A DNA stretch of 64,000 nt. Origin: Rhizobiaceae bacterium MnEN-MB40S. Its GTDB lineage: Bacteria; Pseudomonadota; Alphaproteobacteria; Rhizobiales; Rhizobiaceae. The notes under the pieces are model-generated. The model had not been told where the DNA came from and did no database searches. It saw only the letters and a list, made by a program, of their open reading frames with translations. Shown piece after piece: positions 44,935 to 53,966 of this stretch. Position 1 is the stretch's first letter. Each line of letters begins with the position of its first letter. The stretch is taken from positions 62,001 to 126,000 of the forward strand of contig BRLC01000016.1 in assembly GCA_024343425.1 (NCBI GenBank), read 5' to 3'. Made by a program: the position numbers and the translations under genes.

Positions 44935-46406
44935 TGTCAGCCACTGTTGAAACAGCCGTCCGCAGCCAGGTCGAGACAGACGCTGCGATCCGCAACGGGC
45001 GGCCGCTGCGGCTGATCACCTGCGGCAGCGTCGACGACGGAAAGTCGACCCTGATCGGGCGCCTGCTCTGGGACACCAAGGCGGTCAAGGAAGACCAGGC
45101 CGCGGCGCTGAAAGGACAAAAGAGCATCCAGCAGAACGAACTGGGTCTGCCGGATTTCGCGCTTCTTCTCGACGGCTTGCAGGCCGAGCGCGAGCAGGGG
45201 ATTACGATCGACGTCGCCTACCGCTATTTCTCGACCGACAAGCGCTCCTTCATCGTCGCCGACACGCCCGGCCACGAGCAGTATACGCGCAACATGGCGA
45301 CCGGCGCGTCGACCGCCGATCTCGCGGTGCTGCTTGTCGACGCGCGCGCCGGCCTTCTGGAACAGACCCGTCGCCACGCGACGATCGCGTCGCTGATGGG
45401 CATCCGCCAGTTCGTGCTCGCCGTCAACAAGATCGACCTTGTCGACTATGACCGGTCGATATTCGAGCATATCGCGACGGAGTTCCGGCAGCTGGCGCTG
45501 TCGCTCGGCGTCACCAATGTCACGCCAATTCCCGTATCGGCCCTGCTCGGGGAAAACGTCGTCCATTCCGGACACAAATCGATGCCCTGGTATTCAGGGC
45601 CGCCGCTCATCGAGGCGCTGGAGCTCGCCACGCAAAGAACGGCGCAAGCCGTTGGCTTCCGACTTCCGGTGCAGCGCGTGAGCCGTCCGAACGAGAGCTT
45701 CCGGGGCTATCAGGGCACGGTCGCCGGCGGGTCGGTGAAGCCCGGCGACAGCGTCGTCATCCTGCCGTCCGGCACGGTGGCCAACGTTCGGCAGATCGTG
45801 ACATTCGATCTGGTGCGCAACGCGGCGGTCGCCGGCGACGCCATCACGCTGGTGCTTGACCGGCCGGTGGACGTGGCGCGCGGCGACATGATCGCCTCGG
45901 TCGACGCTGCGCCGGTGTCAGGCCTCGCCTTCGACGCGAAACTCGTCGCGCTGTCCGAAGACGCAATCGCGCCCGGCAAGCGCTACTGGCTGAAATCCTC
46001 CAGCCGCCGCCAGCGCGTGCGCGTCGAGCCGCAATCCGTGCTCGATCTCAAATCGGGACGGTGGGGCGAGACGGAAAGCCTTCCTCTCAACGCGATCGGC
46101 AAGGTGCATCTCACTTTCGACGAGACGGCAATTTTCGACCCCTACGAGGCCAATCGCGAAACCGGCGCCTTCATCCTGATCGACCCGGACACCAACAACA
46201 CGGTCGCCGGCGGCATGATCACGGCCAAGAGCGGACGGATCGACGGGATCGGTACAGGCGCAAAGGACCGCGTGCTGATCAGCCTGCCGGCGGATATCGC
46301 CGACGAGCTGCTCGCCAGCGAAGCCTTCGCGACCCTGCGCGACCAGATCGAGATTCGCCGCGTCAGCGGGCAGGAAGCGCGCGCGGTGCTGGACACGCTC
46401 GACTGA
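44934..46406 (+). CDS. cysN: sulfate adenylyltransferase subunit 1 (GTPase)
   Basis: The 490-residue protein is an EF-Tu-like GTPase with CGSVDDGKSTLIGRLL, DTPGHEQYTRNM and NKIDLVDY as G1, G3 and G4 motifs, then two beta-barrel domains. GTP hydrolysis drives APS formation by CysD. Many rhizobial CysN proteins are fused to the APS kinase CysC; this one ends before that domain, so no PAPS-forming kinase is encoded here. The ATG at 44934 overlaps the cysD stop by one base (TGATG). A hairpin follows the stop after 24 bases. Confidence 0.96.
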   Translation: MSATVETAVRSQVETDAAIRNGRPLRLITCGSVDDGKSTLIGRLLWDTKAVKEDQAAALKGQKSIQQNELGLPDFALLLDGLQAEREQGITIDVAYRYFSTDKRSFIVADTPGHEQYTRNMATGASTADLAVLLVDARAGLLEQTRRHATIASLMGIRQFVLAVNKIDLVDYDRSIFEHIATEFRQLALSLGVTNVTPIPVSALLGENVVHSGHKSMPWYSGPPLIEALELATQRTAQAVGFRLPVQRVSRPNESFRGYQGTVAGGSVKPGDSVVILPSGTVANVRQIVTFDLVRNAAVAGDAITLVLDRPVDVARGDMIASVDAAPVSGLAFDAKLVALSEDAIAPGKRYWLKSSSRRQRVRVEPQSVLDLKSGRWGETESLPLNAIGKVHLTFDETAIFDPYEANRETGAFILIDPDTNNTVAGGMITAKSGRIDGIGTGAKDRVLISLPADIADELLASEAFATLRDQIEIRRVSGQEARAVLDTLD

Positions 46407-46430
46407 TCCCTCGGTCCATGGATGGCCTAC

Positions 46431-46456
46431 GCACGCCGGCCGGACGCCCGGCGTGC
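46431..46456. terminator. hairpin between convergent cysN and DUF934 genes
   Basis: GCACGCCGG (46431-46439) and CCGGCGTGC (46448-46456) form a perfect 9-bp stem with an 8-base loop in the 141-base space between the two convergent sulfur operons. There is no T run. A two-way terminator role is inferred from position. Confidence 0.6.
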
Positions 46457-46547
46457 ATGGGCCCGGCGCCTCACGCAAGTTCAACCATTCAAGCCGGCGA
46501 TGAAACGCCCGCTTCTCTCATGTTTCAGTGGCAGAAGGGGTTTGGTG

Positions 46548-47087
46548 TCAGGCCGCGGCGCCCGGCGCTCTGCGCCAGCTGTATTTTCCGGCGGACTTCG
46601 CGGGGGCGGCGGCGGGCTGATAGTAGGCGTCGATACCCGGCAGCTGCCCCTCGGCAAGGCGTTTCAGCGCGGTCGGGTTCGTCACTGCAAAGCTCGTTAC
46701 GCCGCAGCGCAGCATGAGTGGAACCTGGTCGATCAGCACATCGCCGGTGGCGCGGACATCGCCTTGATAACCAAGGCGCGACCGCAGCAGGGAGGCTTGG
46801 GAGAACGCCCTGCCGTCGTTGAATGCGGGAAAGGTGACGGCGATCAGATCGAGCCGGTCGAGAAACGGCTCAAGATCCATCACGTCGTCGGCCGGGCCAA
46901 GCAGAACGCCGACGGCGCGGGTCCGGCTCGCACCGTCCAGCTCCAGATAGGTCGCCAGCGGCAGGACCTGCTTCGCATTGCCGTCGACAACGGTCTCTTC
47001 ATCGGTGACGATCGTCCATGGATCGTCCTCGACGAAACCGTCTTGCGTCCACAATCTGGGCTCGGCCGGAAAAAGCGTCTCGGTCAT
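46548..47087 (-). CDS. DUF934 family protein of the sulfite reductase operon
   Basis: The protein has 179 residues and the DUF934 pattern: a central LDLIAVTFPAFNDGRAFSQA, then LRSRLGYQGDVRATGDVLIDQ and LMLRCGVTSFAV. It overlaps the cysI stop by one base (TGATG) and is the last gene of cysG-DUF2849-cysI-DUF934. The fixed pairing with siroheme sulfite reductase in proteobacteria suggests a role in electron supply or assembly, but the family has no proven biochemical function that I know of. The ATG at 47087 is chosen over an overlapping GTG. Confidence 0.87.
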   Translation of the reverse strand: MTETLFPAEPRLWTQDGFVEDDPWTIVTDEETVVDGNAKQVLPLATYLELDGASRTRAVGVLLGPADDVMDLEPFLDRLDLIAVTFPAFNDGRAFSQASLLRSRLGYQGDVRATGDVLIDQVPLMLRCGVTSFAVTNPTALKRLAEGQLPGIDAYYQPAAAPAKSAGKYSWRRAPGAAA

Positions 47088-48757
47088 CACGCTGCCTTCG
47101 AGGTTTCGCCGTAGAGGGCGTCTTTGAACGGTTGCGGCCCGACCCGCCGGTAGGCGGCGAGAAAGTTTTCATCCGCGTTTTCGCGCAAGCCGAGATAGGT
47201 CTCGACGATCGTCTCCACCGCATTGGTGATCTCTTCGGGCGCGAAGCCGCGGCCGATGATCTGGCCGATCGAGGTGTTCTCGTCGCCGGATCCGCCAAGC
47301 GTGATCTGGTAGAGTTCCGCGCCTTTCTTCTCGACGCCCAGAATGCCGATATGGCCGACATGGTGGTGGCCGCAGGCGTTGATGCAGCCTGAAATCTTGA
47401 TCTTCAGCTCGCCGATCTCGCGCTGCCGCTCCAGCGAGGCGAAGCGGTTGGAGATATCCTGGGCGACGTTGATCGAGCGGGCGTTGGCCAGCGCGCAGTA
47501 GTCGAGGCCCGGGCAGGCAATGATGTCCGAGACGAGGCCGGCGTTGGCCGTCGCCAGTTCGACGTCGAGCAGCGCCCGATAGACCTTCTCAAGATCGGCG
47601 AAGGCGACATGCGGCAGAACCAGGTTCTGCTCATGCGATACACGGATCTCGTCATGGCCATAGCGCTCGGCAATATCGGCCACCGCTTCCATCTGGCTGT
47701 CGCTGGCGTCGCCCGGAATGCCGCCGATCGGCTTCAGGGAGATCGTCACGACCCCGTAATCGGGATGATGGTGGGGCGTCACGTTCTGATGCACCCAGGC
47801 TGCAAAGCCGGGATCGGCCTTCTTGGCGGATGCAAGACCTGACCAGCCTTCCGGCCTATCCTGCAGTTCCGGCGGCTTGAAATAGCTGGCGATGGCCGCA
47901 AGATCGGATGCGGGAAGCTTCAGTTCGGAGTCCTTCAGCTTTTCCCATTCCGCCTCGATCTGGGAGACGAATTCTTCCGTGCCGGTTTCATGAACCAGGA
48001 TCTTGATGCGCGCCTTGTACTTGTTGTCGCGGCGGCCGTGCAGATTGTAGACCCGCATGATGGCCGTCACGTAGGAGAGCAGATGCTCTTCCGGCAGGAA
48101 GTCGCGGATCTTCTTGGCGATCATCGGCGTGCGGCCCTGGCCGCCGCCGACATAGACGGCAAAACCCAGCGCGCCGCTATCGTCGCGCTTCAGATGCAGG
48201 CCGATATCGTGCACCTGGATTGCGGCGCGGTCGCGCTCGGCGCCGGTGACGGCGATCTTGAACTTGCGCGGCAGGAACGAATATTCCGGATGGTTGGACG
48301 ACCACTGCCGCAGGATTTCCGCATAGGGCCGCGGATCGGCGACCTCGTCTGCCGCAGCGCCGGAAAAATGGTCCGCGGAGACGTTGCGGATGCAGTTGCC
48401 GGATGTCTGGATGGCGTGCATCTCGACTTCGGCCAACTCTTCCAGGATCTTCGGCGTGTCGGACAGTTTCGGCCAGTTGTACTGGATGTTCTGGCGCGTC
48501 GTGAAATGGCCGTAGCCCTTGTCGTAATCGCGGGCGATGCGCGCGAGCCGGCGCATCTGGCGGCTGTTGAGCGTGCCATAGGGGATCGCGACGCGCAGCA
48601 TGTAGGCGTGAAGCTGGAGGTAGACGCCGTTCATCAGCCTGAGCGGCTTGAAGGCGTCTTCGGTGATCTCACCGGACAGGCGGCGTTCGACCTGGTCGCT
48701 GTATTGCGCAACCCTCTGCTGTACGAAATCGTGGTCGAACTCATCGTAGCGGTACAT
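47087..48757 (-). CDS. cysI: assimilatory sulfite (or nitrite) reductase hemoprotein
   Basis: The 556-residue enzyme has two nitrite/sulfite reductase ferredoxin-like repeats and the siroheme/4Fe-4S cysteines as C-x5-C in CPGLDYC and C-x3-C in CINAC. The N-terminus MYRYDEFDHDFV is that of the alphaproteobacterial CysI-like form. It reduces sulfite to sulfide with six electrons. No CysJ flavoprotein is present, so ferredoxin or the DUF934 partner may provide electrons; that is inference. Neighbouring cysG and cysHDN support sulfite rather than nitrite as substrate. Confidence 0.95.
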   Translation of the reverse strand: MYRYDEFDHDFVQQRVAQYSDQVERRLSGEITEDAFKPLRLMNGVYLQLHAYMLRVAIPYGTLNSRQMRRLARIARDYDKGYGHFTTRQNIQYNWPKLSDTPKILEELAEVEMHAIQTSGNCIRNVSADHFSGAAADEVADPRPYAEILRQWSSNHPEYSFLPRKFKIAVTGAERDRAAIQVHDIGLHLKRDDSGALGFAVYVGGGQGRTPMIAKKIRDFLPEEHLLSYVTAIMRVYNLHGRRDNKYKARIKILVHETGTEEFVSQIEAEWEKLKDSELKLPASDLAAIASYFKPPELQDRPEGWSGLASAKKADPGFAAWVHQNVTPHHHPDYGVVTISLKPIGGIPGDASDSQMEAVADIAERYGHDEIRVSHEQNLVLPHVAFADLEKVYRALLDVELATANAGLVSDIIACPGLDYCALANARSINVAQDISNRFASLERQREIGELKIKISGCINACGHHHVGHIGILGVEKKGAELYQITLGGSGDENTSIGQIIGRGFAPEEITNAVETIVETYLGLRENADENFLAAYRRVGPQPFKDALYGETSKAA

Positions 48758-48796
48758 GAATAACTCCCCGGACGGCGCGTCCGTGACGAATGGATT

Positions 48797-49108
48797 TTAT
48801 GCGGCGGACGCCGGGCGGAACTCGGCCTGCTTTCCAAGATCCGCGCGAACCGTCGGACCGGCCGCGCGGATGCGTTCGCGGAGCCGTACGGGATAGATTT
48901 CTCCGTCGATCTCCTCGACATCGATCAGCGCGACATCGACGACGATGTTCTTGTTGAAAGCGGACTTGCCGGCGATTTCCAGCGCGGCGACCGCGTCGTC
49001 ATGACGGGCGATCAGTGCATTGTCTATCTGTTCCAGCCAGCGTCCGTTGGCGTCGAGCCAAACGGCGATGCCGTCGCCAAGGCGGTTTGCCGTGAGTACT
49101 TTCATCAT
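48797..49108 (-). CDS. DUF2849 family small protein between cysG and cysI
   Basis: The protein of 103 residues begins MMKVLTANRLGDGIAVWLD and has DGEIYPVRLRERIRAAGPT, the marks of the DUF2849 family. It is found between cysG and cysI in many alphaproteobacteria. GGAG lies 7 bases before the ATG at 49108. The cysI start follows after 39 bases. Its function is unknown; the steady position suggests a role in sulfite reduction or siroheme supply. It has no membrane segments or cysteine clusters. Confidence 0.88.
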   Translation of the reverse strand: MMKVLTANRLGDGIAVWLDANGRWLEQIDNALIARHDDAVAALEIAGKSAFNKNIVVDVALIDVEEIDGEIYPVRLRERIRAAGPTVRADLGKQAEFRPASAA

Positions 49109-49133
49109 GTCGATACTCCTGCTTTCGTCTGCC

Positions 49134-50552
49134 TCAGGCCGCCGCCGTTTCCGGAACCAGCGCGACCAGTGGGGTTGATTTTTCAAAATTGGCGCCGGCG
49201 ACCGCGTCGCCGATGATCACCATGACGGGGCCTGTCAGGTCGTCGAGCGTCTCAATCAGCGGCAGCTCCTTCAGCGTCGCATGCATCAGGCGTCTGTTAT
49301 CCTGGCTGGCGTTCTCGATGATGGCGACGGCCGTATCGCTGGCGAGACCGGCGGCCGCCAGCCTCTCGGCGACGGAGGCTGCGACCGTGCGGCCCATATA
49401 GACGGCGACGGTTGCGCCCGAGACGGCGAGCCGCGCCCAGTCGGGCAGCACTTCGCTGTTCAGGTCGTGGCCCGTGGTGAAGACCAGCGACGAGGCGACG
49501 CCGCGCAGGGTCAGCGGCAGCTCGAAATCGGCCGCCGCCGCAAAGGCGGAGGTGATACCCGGCACGATCTCGTAGCTGATGCCTGCGTCGCGCAGCGCCG
49601 CCATTTCTTCAGCCGCGCGGCCGTAGATCAGCGGATCGCCGGATTTCAGACGAACGACGCGCTTCCCGCTCCGCGCCATGTCGACGATCAGGTCATTGAT
49701 CTGGTTCTGAGTCTTCGAGTGACAGCCCTTGCGCTTGCCGACGGAGATCCGCTCGGCGTCACGGCGGCCCATGTCGACGATTTCTTCCGGAACGAGGGCA
49801 TCGTAGAGGATGGCGTCGGCTTCCATCAAAACCCGCTGGGCGCGCAGCGTCAGCAGGTCCTCGGCGCCCGGCCCGGCGCCGACCAGCCAGACATGGCCCG
49901 TGTTGCGACCGGTGTTCGACAGCAGCGTGTTGGCGGCCTGGCGCGCCGCCGGCAGGTCGCCATTGTCGACCTGTTCGCTTACCGGTCCGGAGAAAAACCG
50001 GCGCCAGAAGTCGCGGCGAACGGCGCCGCGCGGCAAGGTCTGATCGACGATGCCGCGATAGGACTCGGCAAGCGTGGCGAGTTGCCCGAGCGACGGCGCC
50101 AGCATCCGGTCGATGCGCGCGCGGATGTTCTGGGCGAGCACCGGGCCCGCGCCTTCCGTGCCGATGGCCACCGACACGGGAGCCCTGTTGACAAGAGCGG
50201 GCGTCAGGAAATCGCAATACTCAGGCTGGTCGACGGCATTGGCCGGAATCCTGAGGCGGCGGGCGTCCATGACGATGCGCGCGTCCAGTTCAGCGTCTCC
50301 GGTGGTGGCAAAGACGAGCGTCGAATCCTGCAGGAAGTCGATGGAGTAGGCAGCGGCGACGCGCCTGATGTTTCTCTGACCGATCCATTCCTCAAAAGAC
50401 GCCTCGAGGGCGTCGCCATAAACGACGATATCGGCGTCGGTGTTGGCGAGCAGCCGCGTTTTCGCAAAGGCTTCGTCGCCATTGCCGAAAATTGCAACCT
50501 TCTGGCCGGCTACGTTGAAGAACGCCGGAAATGTCGAGAGCTTGCGGGCCAT
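49134..50552 (-). CDS. cysG: siroheme synthase (dehydrogenase/ferrochelatase plus uroporphyrinogen-III methyltransferase)
   Basis: The protein has 472 residues. An N-terminal NAD-binding part (GQKVAIFGNGDEAFAK) and CysG central domain make up about 220 residues; the uroporphyrinogen-III C-methyltransferase domain starts at VWLVGAGPGAEDLLTLRA and includes LKSGDPLIYGRAAEE and VYMG. It makes siroheme from uroporphyrinogen III for the CysI hemoprotein encoded in the same operon. The ATG at 50552 follows AAGGAACT and agrees with the family N-terminus. It is the first gene of the minus-strand sulfur arm and diverges from the P450 gene. Confidence 0.95.
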   Translation of the reverse strand: MARKLSTFPAFFNVAGQKVAIFGNGDEAFAKTRLLANTDADIVVYGDALEASFEEWIGQRNIRRVAAAYSIDFLQDSTLVFATTGDAELDARIVMDARRLRIPANAVDQPEYCDFLTPALVNRAPVSVAIGTEGAGPVLAQNIRARIDRMLAPSLGQLATLAESYRGIVDQTLPRGAVRRDFWRRFFSGPVSEQVDNGDLPAARQAANTLLSNTGRNTGHVWLVGAGPGAEDLLTLRAQRVLMEADAILYDALVPEEIVDMGRRDAERISVGKRKGCHSKTQNQINDLIVDMARSGKRVVRLKSGDPLIYGRAAEEMAALRDAGISYEIVPGITSAFAAAADFELPLTLRGVASSLVFTTGHDLNSEVLPDWARLAVSGATVAVYMGRTVAASVAERLAAAGLASDTAVAIIENASQDNRRLMHATLKELPLIETLDDLTGPVMVIIGDAVAGANFEKSTPLVALVPETAAA

Positions 50553-50714
50553 CACCAGTTCCTTTTCAGGCTGTGGGCGCCGGTCAGGGCGGCCTTGAGC
50601 CATTGTTGTCCTTAATGTGATGAATCCGGCTTCCCGATTGAAGGAATGAAATGCTGTCCTGACCGATCCGCGAGTATTATTTTGCTCACGCCGATGCAGT
50701 TTGTGGGTCATTCG

Positions 50715-50749
50715 ACCAGCGGGCTCCGAAAGCCCGATCCCGCTGGTCC
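50715..50749 (+). promoter_or_regulatory. strong hairpin in the P450 leader
   Basis: GACCAGCGGG (50715-50724) and CCCGCTGGTC (50740-50749) form a perfect 10-bp stem. Inside, GGGCT (50722-50726) can pair with AGCCC (50732-50736) as an alternative or extension. It stands 55 bases before the P450 start, in the 252-base space to the divergent cysG. There is no T run. It could be a dyad operator or an RNA element of the P450 mRNA. Confidence 0.6.
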
Positions 50750-50804
50750 ATTCTTGTCAATCCAGCGGTTTCGTGGCATCCAGACGGGCTTGGGGAGGAA
50801 AGCC

Positions 50805-52058
50805 ATGTCTGTAGTTCTGGACGCCTATGACGGCATCGAGACGGCGCCGCCGGAAACGCTGCGCGGCTTTGATCTCCGACGTTTGCCGGATGCTTTCTAT
50901 GAAAACCCCTTTCCCTTCTATCACCGGATGCGGCGCGATACGCCGGTGCGGCGCATGCCGGACGGCTCTATCCTGCTGACGCGCCATGCGGATCTGGACA
51001 GGATCTATCGCGATACGAAGACCTTTTCCTCCGACAAGAAGATCGAGTTCAAGCCGAAATTCGGAGACAGCCTGCTCTACGAGCACCACACGACGAGCCT
51101 GGTGTTCAGCGATCCGCCTCTGCATACGCGGGTCAGGCGCGCGATTGTCGGGGCGCTTGCGCCGCGCGCCCTCAAACCCCTGGAGCCGCAGGTGGAACGG
51201 ATCGTCGATCACCTGATTGCCGATATCGAACCCGGGTCTGAATTCGACGCCGTCGACCAGTTCGCCATCCATCTGCCGATCGAGATCATCAGCGATCTCC
51301 TGTGCGTGCCGCGCAACGAGAGGGAACCGCTGCGCGGCTGGTCGCTTGCGATTCTGGGCGCGCTCGAGCCGGAAATTTCTGAAGAAAAGTTCGACCTGGG
51401 CAACCGCGCCGTGGCGGAGTTTCTGGTTTATCTGAAAGAACTTGTTGCGCGCCGCCGCGCCGAAATGGCGCCTTCGGACGACGACATACTGAGCCGGCTG
51501 ATACGTGACGTCGACGCCGAGGACGGCCTGTTGCACGAGGAGTTGCTTCACAGTTGCATTTTCATTCTCAACGCCGGTCATGAAACCACGACCAATCTGA
51601 TTGCAAGCGGCGTCAACATGCTTTGCGACATGCCCGAAACAACCGCGAAGCTGTATGCCGATCCGTCGCTGTGGCCGGTCGCCATCGAAGAGATCCTGCG
51701 GCTGGAAAGCCCCAATCAGCTGGGTAACCGGCGCGCGGTCGAGGCGTTCGGGATCGACGGCGAACGGTTTGTCGCGGGGACGCAGATCACGCTGTGCATT
51801 GGCGCGGCGAACCGCGATCCGGCGGCTTTTGAAAATCCCGACAGCTTTCGTCTGGACCGCGGACGGTTCACCCATTTTGCCTTCGCCGGCGGTCCGCATC
51901 TGTGCGCCGGAATGACCGTCGCCCGTATCGAAGGCCGTATTGCGCTGTCGAAGATCTTCTCCGCCTTTCCGCATATGCGGAGAATGCGCCCGGCGATCCG
52001 GTCGAAACGCGCGCGCTTCAGGGGCTTCGATCACCTGCCCATGCTTGCGCTGGAGTGA
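50805..52058 (+). CDS. cytochrome P450 (soluble, bacterial)
   Basis: The 417-residue enzyme has the I-helix oxygen motif AGHETTT (257-263), the K-helix EEILRLESP with E-x-x-R, and the heme loop FAGGPHLCAG with the thiolate ligand C367. It has no membrane anchor, as usual for bacterial P450s, and needs separate ferredoxin and reductase proteins, which are not encoded nearby. GGGGAGGAA precedes the ATG at 50805. The substrate is unknown. It is convergent with the histidine kinase, only 5 bases apart. Confidence 0.93.
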   Translation: MSVVLDAYDGIETAPPETLRGFDLRRLPDAFYENPFPFYHRMRRDTPVRRMPDGSILLTRHADLDRIYRDTKTFSSDKKIEFKPKFGDSLLYEHHTTSLVFSDPPLHTRVRRAIVGALAPRALKPLEPQVERIVDHLIADIEPGSEFDAVDQFAIHLPIEIISDLLCVPRNEREPLRGWSLAILGALEPEISEEKFDLGNRAVAEFLVYLKELVARRRAEMAPSDDDILSRLIRDVDAEDGLLHEELLHSCIFILNAGHETTTNLIASGVNMLCDMPETTAKLYADPSLWPVAIEEILRLESPNQLGNRRAVEAFGIDGERFVAGTQITLCIGAANRDPAAFENPDSFRLDRGRFTHFAFAGGPHLCAGMTVARIEGRIALSKIFSAFPHMRRMRPAIRSKRARFRGFDHLPMLALE

Positions 52059-52063
52059 AGACC

Positions 52064-53725
52064 CTATTCTTCGTCCTTGGAGCCGATGAAGGACGCCAGG
52101 GGGGCGACGAGTTTCCAGCGGAAACCCTTTTCGCCGTATTGCGTCGTGACCGCGCCCCAGAAAACAGCCTGGGCGTGGCTGACGACAACCTGGGAGCCGA
52201 AACCCTTGCGCGTCGGTTCGACGGCTGGCGGGCCATTGATTTCCAGCCAGCTGATTTCCAGATCCTCGGGCTTGTCGGGATGGCGCACGATGTCCCATTC
52301 GATGCTCACGCGGCCCGTGGGAACGGACCAGGCGCCGTATTTGACGGCGTTGGTGGCGAGTTCGTGCAGGATCAATCCCAGATTTTGCGTGGCTTCCGGT
52401 TTCAAAAGCACGGTCTGGCCGCTGGTTTCGAGCCGCGCGGTGAAGTCGCCGAAAAATTCCATCTGGCTGCGGATGACCGTTTCCAGGGGGACGGCGGCCC
52501 ATTGCTCCGACGTCAACAGGTCGACCGAGCGGCCAAGGCCGGATATGCGCGCGTCGATGCTGCGGTTGAAGTCTGCGATCGTTTCGGCGTTGCGGGCGGT
52601 CTGGCGGATCGCCGCCTGCACGAGGGAGAGCTGGTTCTTTGTGCGATGCGCCAGTTCGCGCATGATCAACCTGATCTGGTCTTCCGCCTGGCTGCGATCG
52701 AAGGACGCTGTTGAAAGCGCCTTGGCGACCGTGTCGATTTCGCGCACAGGCGTATTGATCGGCGCCACGATCTTGCCTTCGCCCATCTCGTTCGCCATGC
52801 CGGCGATGCCGATGATCGACTTGCGGATCTGTCTCGCCACCAGATACGCGGCGAAAACGGCGATCGCCAGGAGAAACAGACCGCCGAGAATCAGCGAGCG
52901 CCAGGTTTCCCGGATTGCTTCCTGTCCGGATCCGATCGGCCCCCAGGCGACGGCGTTCCAGCTCCAGCCAGGCAGTCTGGTGTAACCGCTGAGCAGTTTT
53001 TCTCCGTCGATCGTCACCCGGGTGACGCCACTGAACGATTTAAAACTGTCCAGCAACCGTTCATCGAAGGTTTCGCCGGTGTCTGCCTGGTCAGGTCCTA
53101 CGGACGCCACAACATTGCCTGCACTGTCGAGGATCGCAGCCGACCAGCCTTCGGGAAGGCTGTCGGTGGAAATAAGCGACGCAACCTCGGCGGCGTTGCG
53201 TGTGATGATGAGCGCATCGCCCGATTTTGTTTCAGGCGGCGTCGGAAGAAGCACATTGAAGACCCATTGCTTGCTCGTCTGACCGAAAAAAACGTCCGAC
53301 ACGGTGAGCTGTTGGGTTTCGAGAGCGCTTGCGAGAGACTTCGTGTTCGATATCGGACCAAGCGGCGCTCCGAAGGGCACGCGCGTGTTGAGAAGCTGCT
53401 GGCCGTTCTCCTCGACAAGTATGACGAAGAGAGAACTGTGTCTGAGAGCCGATTGCGTCCTGTTGTGGAAATTTTGCAGGTCCCCCGCCTCAAGTTCAGG
53501 GTCGGACGCGACGAGCCGGATATTGGCCGCCATGTCTCTCAGGAGCTGGTTGGTGGACGACGCCAGGCTGCGGGCGTCCCGAAGCGCCCGCCGCTCCAGC
53601 GCCTCCTGCTGTCCGTCTTCAAGTTGCTGAAGCACAAGGACGACAAATATGAGAATCGGGGCGATGGCGGCGATAACGATCGCCACCAGAAACGCGCCGA
53701 TCGGCGCATTGGGAAACAGTCTCAC
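52064..53725 (-). CDS. sensor histidine kinase, HWE/HisKA_2 family
   Basis: The protein has 553 residues from a GTG start at 53725, which has AGGAG 5 bases ahead; an ATG six codons upstream is the alternative. A membrane helix lies at about 6-34, an extracytoplasmic sensor of about 240 residues follows (Cache-like), then a second helix (277-299), a HAMP-like linker, the phospho-acceptor H360 in RELAHRTKNQLSLVQAA, and an ATPase domain with LHELATNAVKYGA. HWE/HisKA_2 kinases are typical of alphaproteobacteria and often feed the general stress response. No response regulator gene is adjacent, so the partner is unknown. Confidence 0.92.
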   Translation of the reverse strand: MRLFPNAPIGAFLVAIVIAAIAPILIFVVLVLQQLEDGQQEALERRALRDARSLASSTNQLLRDMAANIRLVASDPELEAGDLQNFHNRTQSALRHSSLFVILVEENGQQLLNTRVPFGAPLGPISNTKSLASALETQQLTVSDVFFGQTSKQWVFNVLLPTPPETKSGDALIITRNAAEVASLISTDSLPEGWSAAILDSAGNVVASVGPDQADTGETFDERLLDSFKSFSGVTRVTIDGEKLLSGYTRLPGWSWNAVAWGPIGSGQEAIRETWRSLILGGLFLLAIAVFAAYLVARQIRKSIIGIAGMANEMGEGKIVAPINTPVREIDTVAKALSTASFDRSQAEDQIRLIMRELAHRTKNQLSLVQAAIRQTARNAETIADFNRSIDARISGLGRSVDLLTSEQWAAVPLETVIRSQMEFFGDFTARLETSGQTVLLKPEATQNLGLILHELATNAVKYGAWSVPTGRVSIEWDIVRHPDKPEDLEISWLEINGPPAVEPTRKGFGSQVVVSHAQAVFWGAVTTQYGEKGFRWKLVAPLASFIGSKDEE

Positions 53726-53966
53726 ACCGGCTCCTGGTGACATTGCCAGGCCAGAGAATGTTCAAGCAGCTGAATATATTGTCTTTTTGTTGTGGCCAAA
53801 GAGGCGGCGCCTTGTTTGTCGAAGTTCATTTCATTGCGTTGAATCGAAGAATATCGTACCTCTCATAGCCTATATTTTGTTTGGGCAAATTAAAATTTAT
53901 TACATTGCCGGCGGCGACCGTCGAACGCGCTGTAGCTTGCTGTCGCCAGACGTCGGGACCGATTGC

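Noticed and set aside
49281-50615. A 444-codon plus-strand frame over cysG, and similar long frames over the P450 and sox genes
   Set aside because: All lie over well-supported genes and have no family features of their own.
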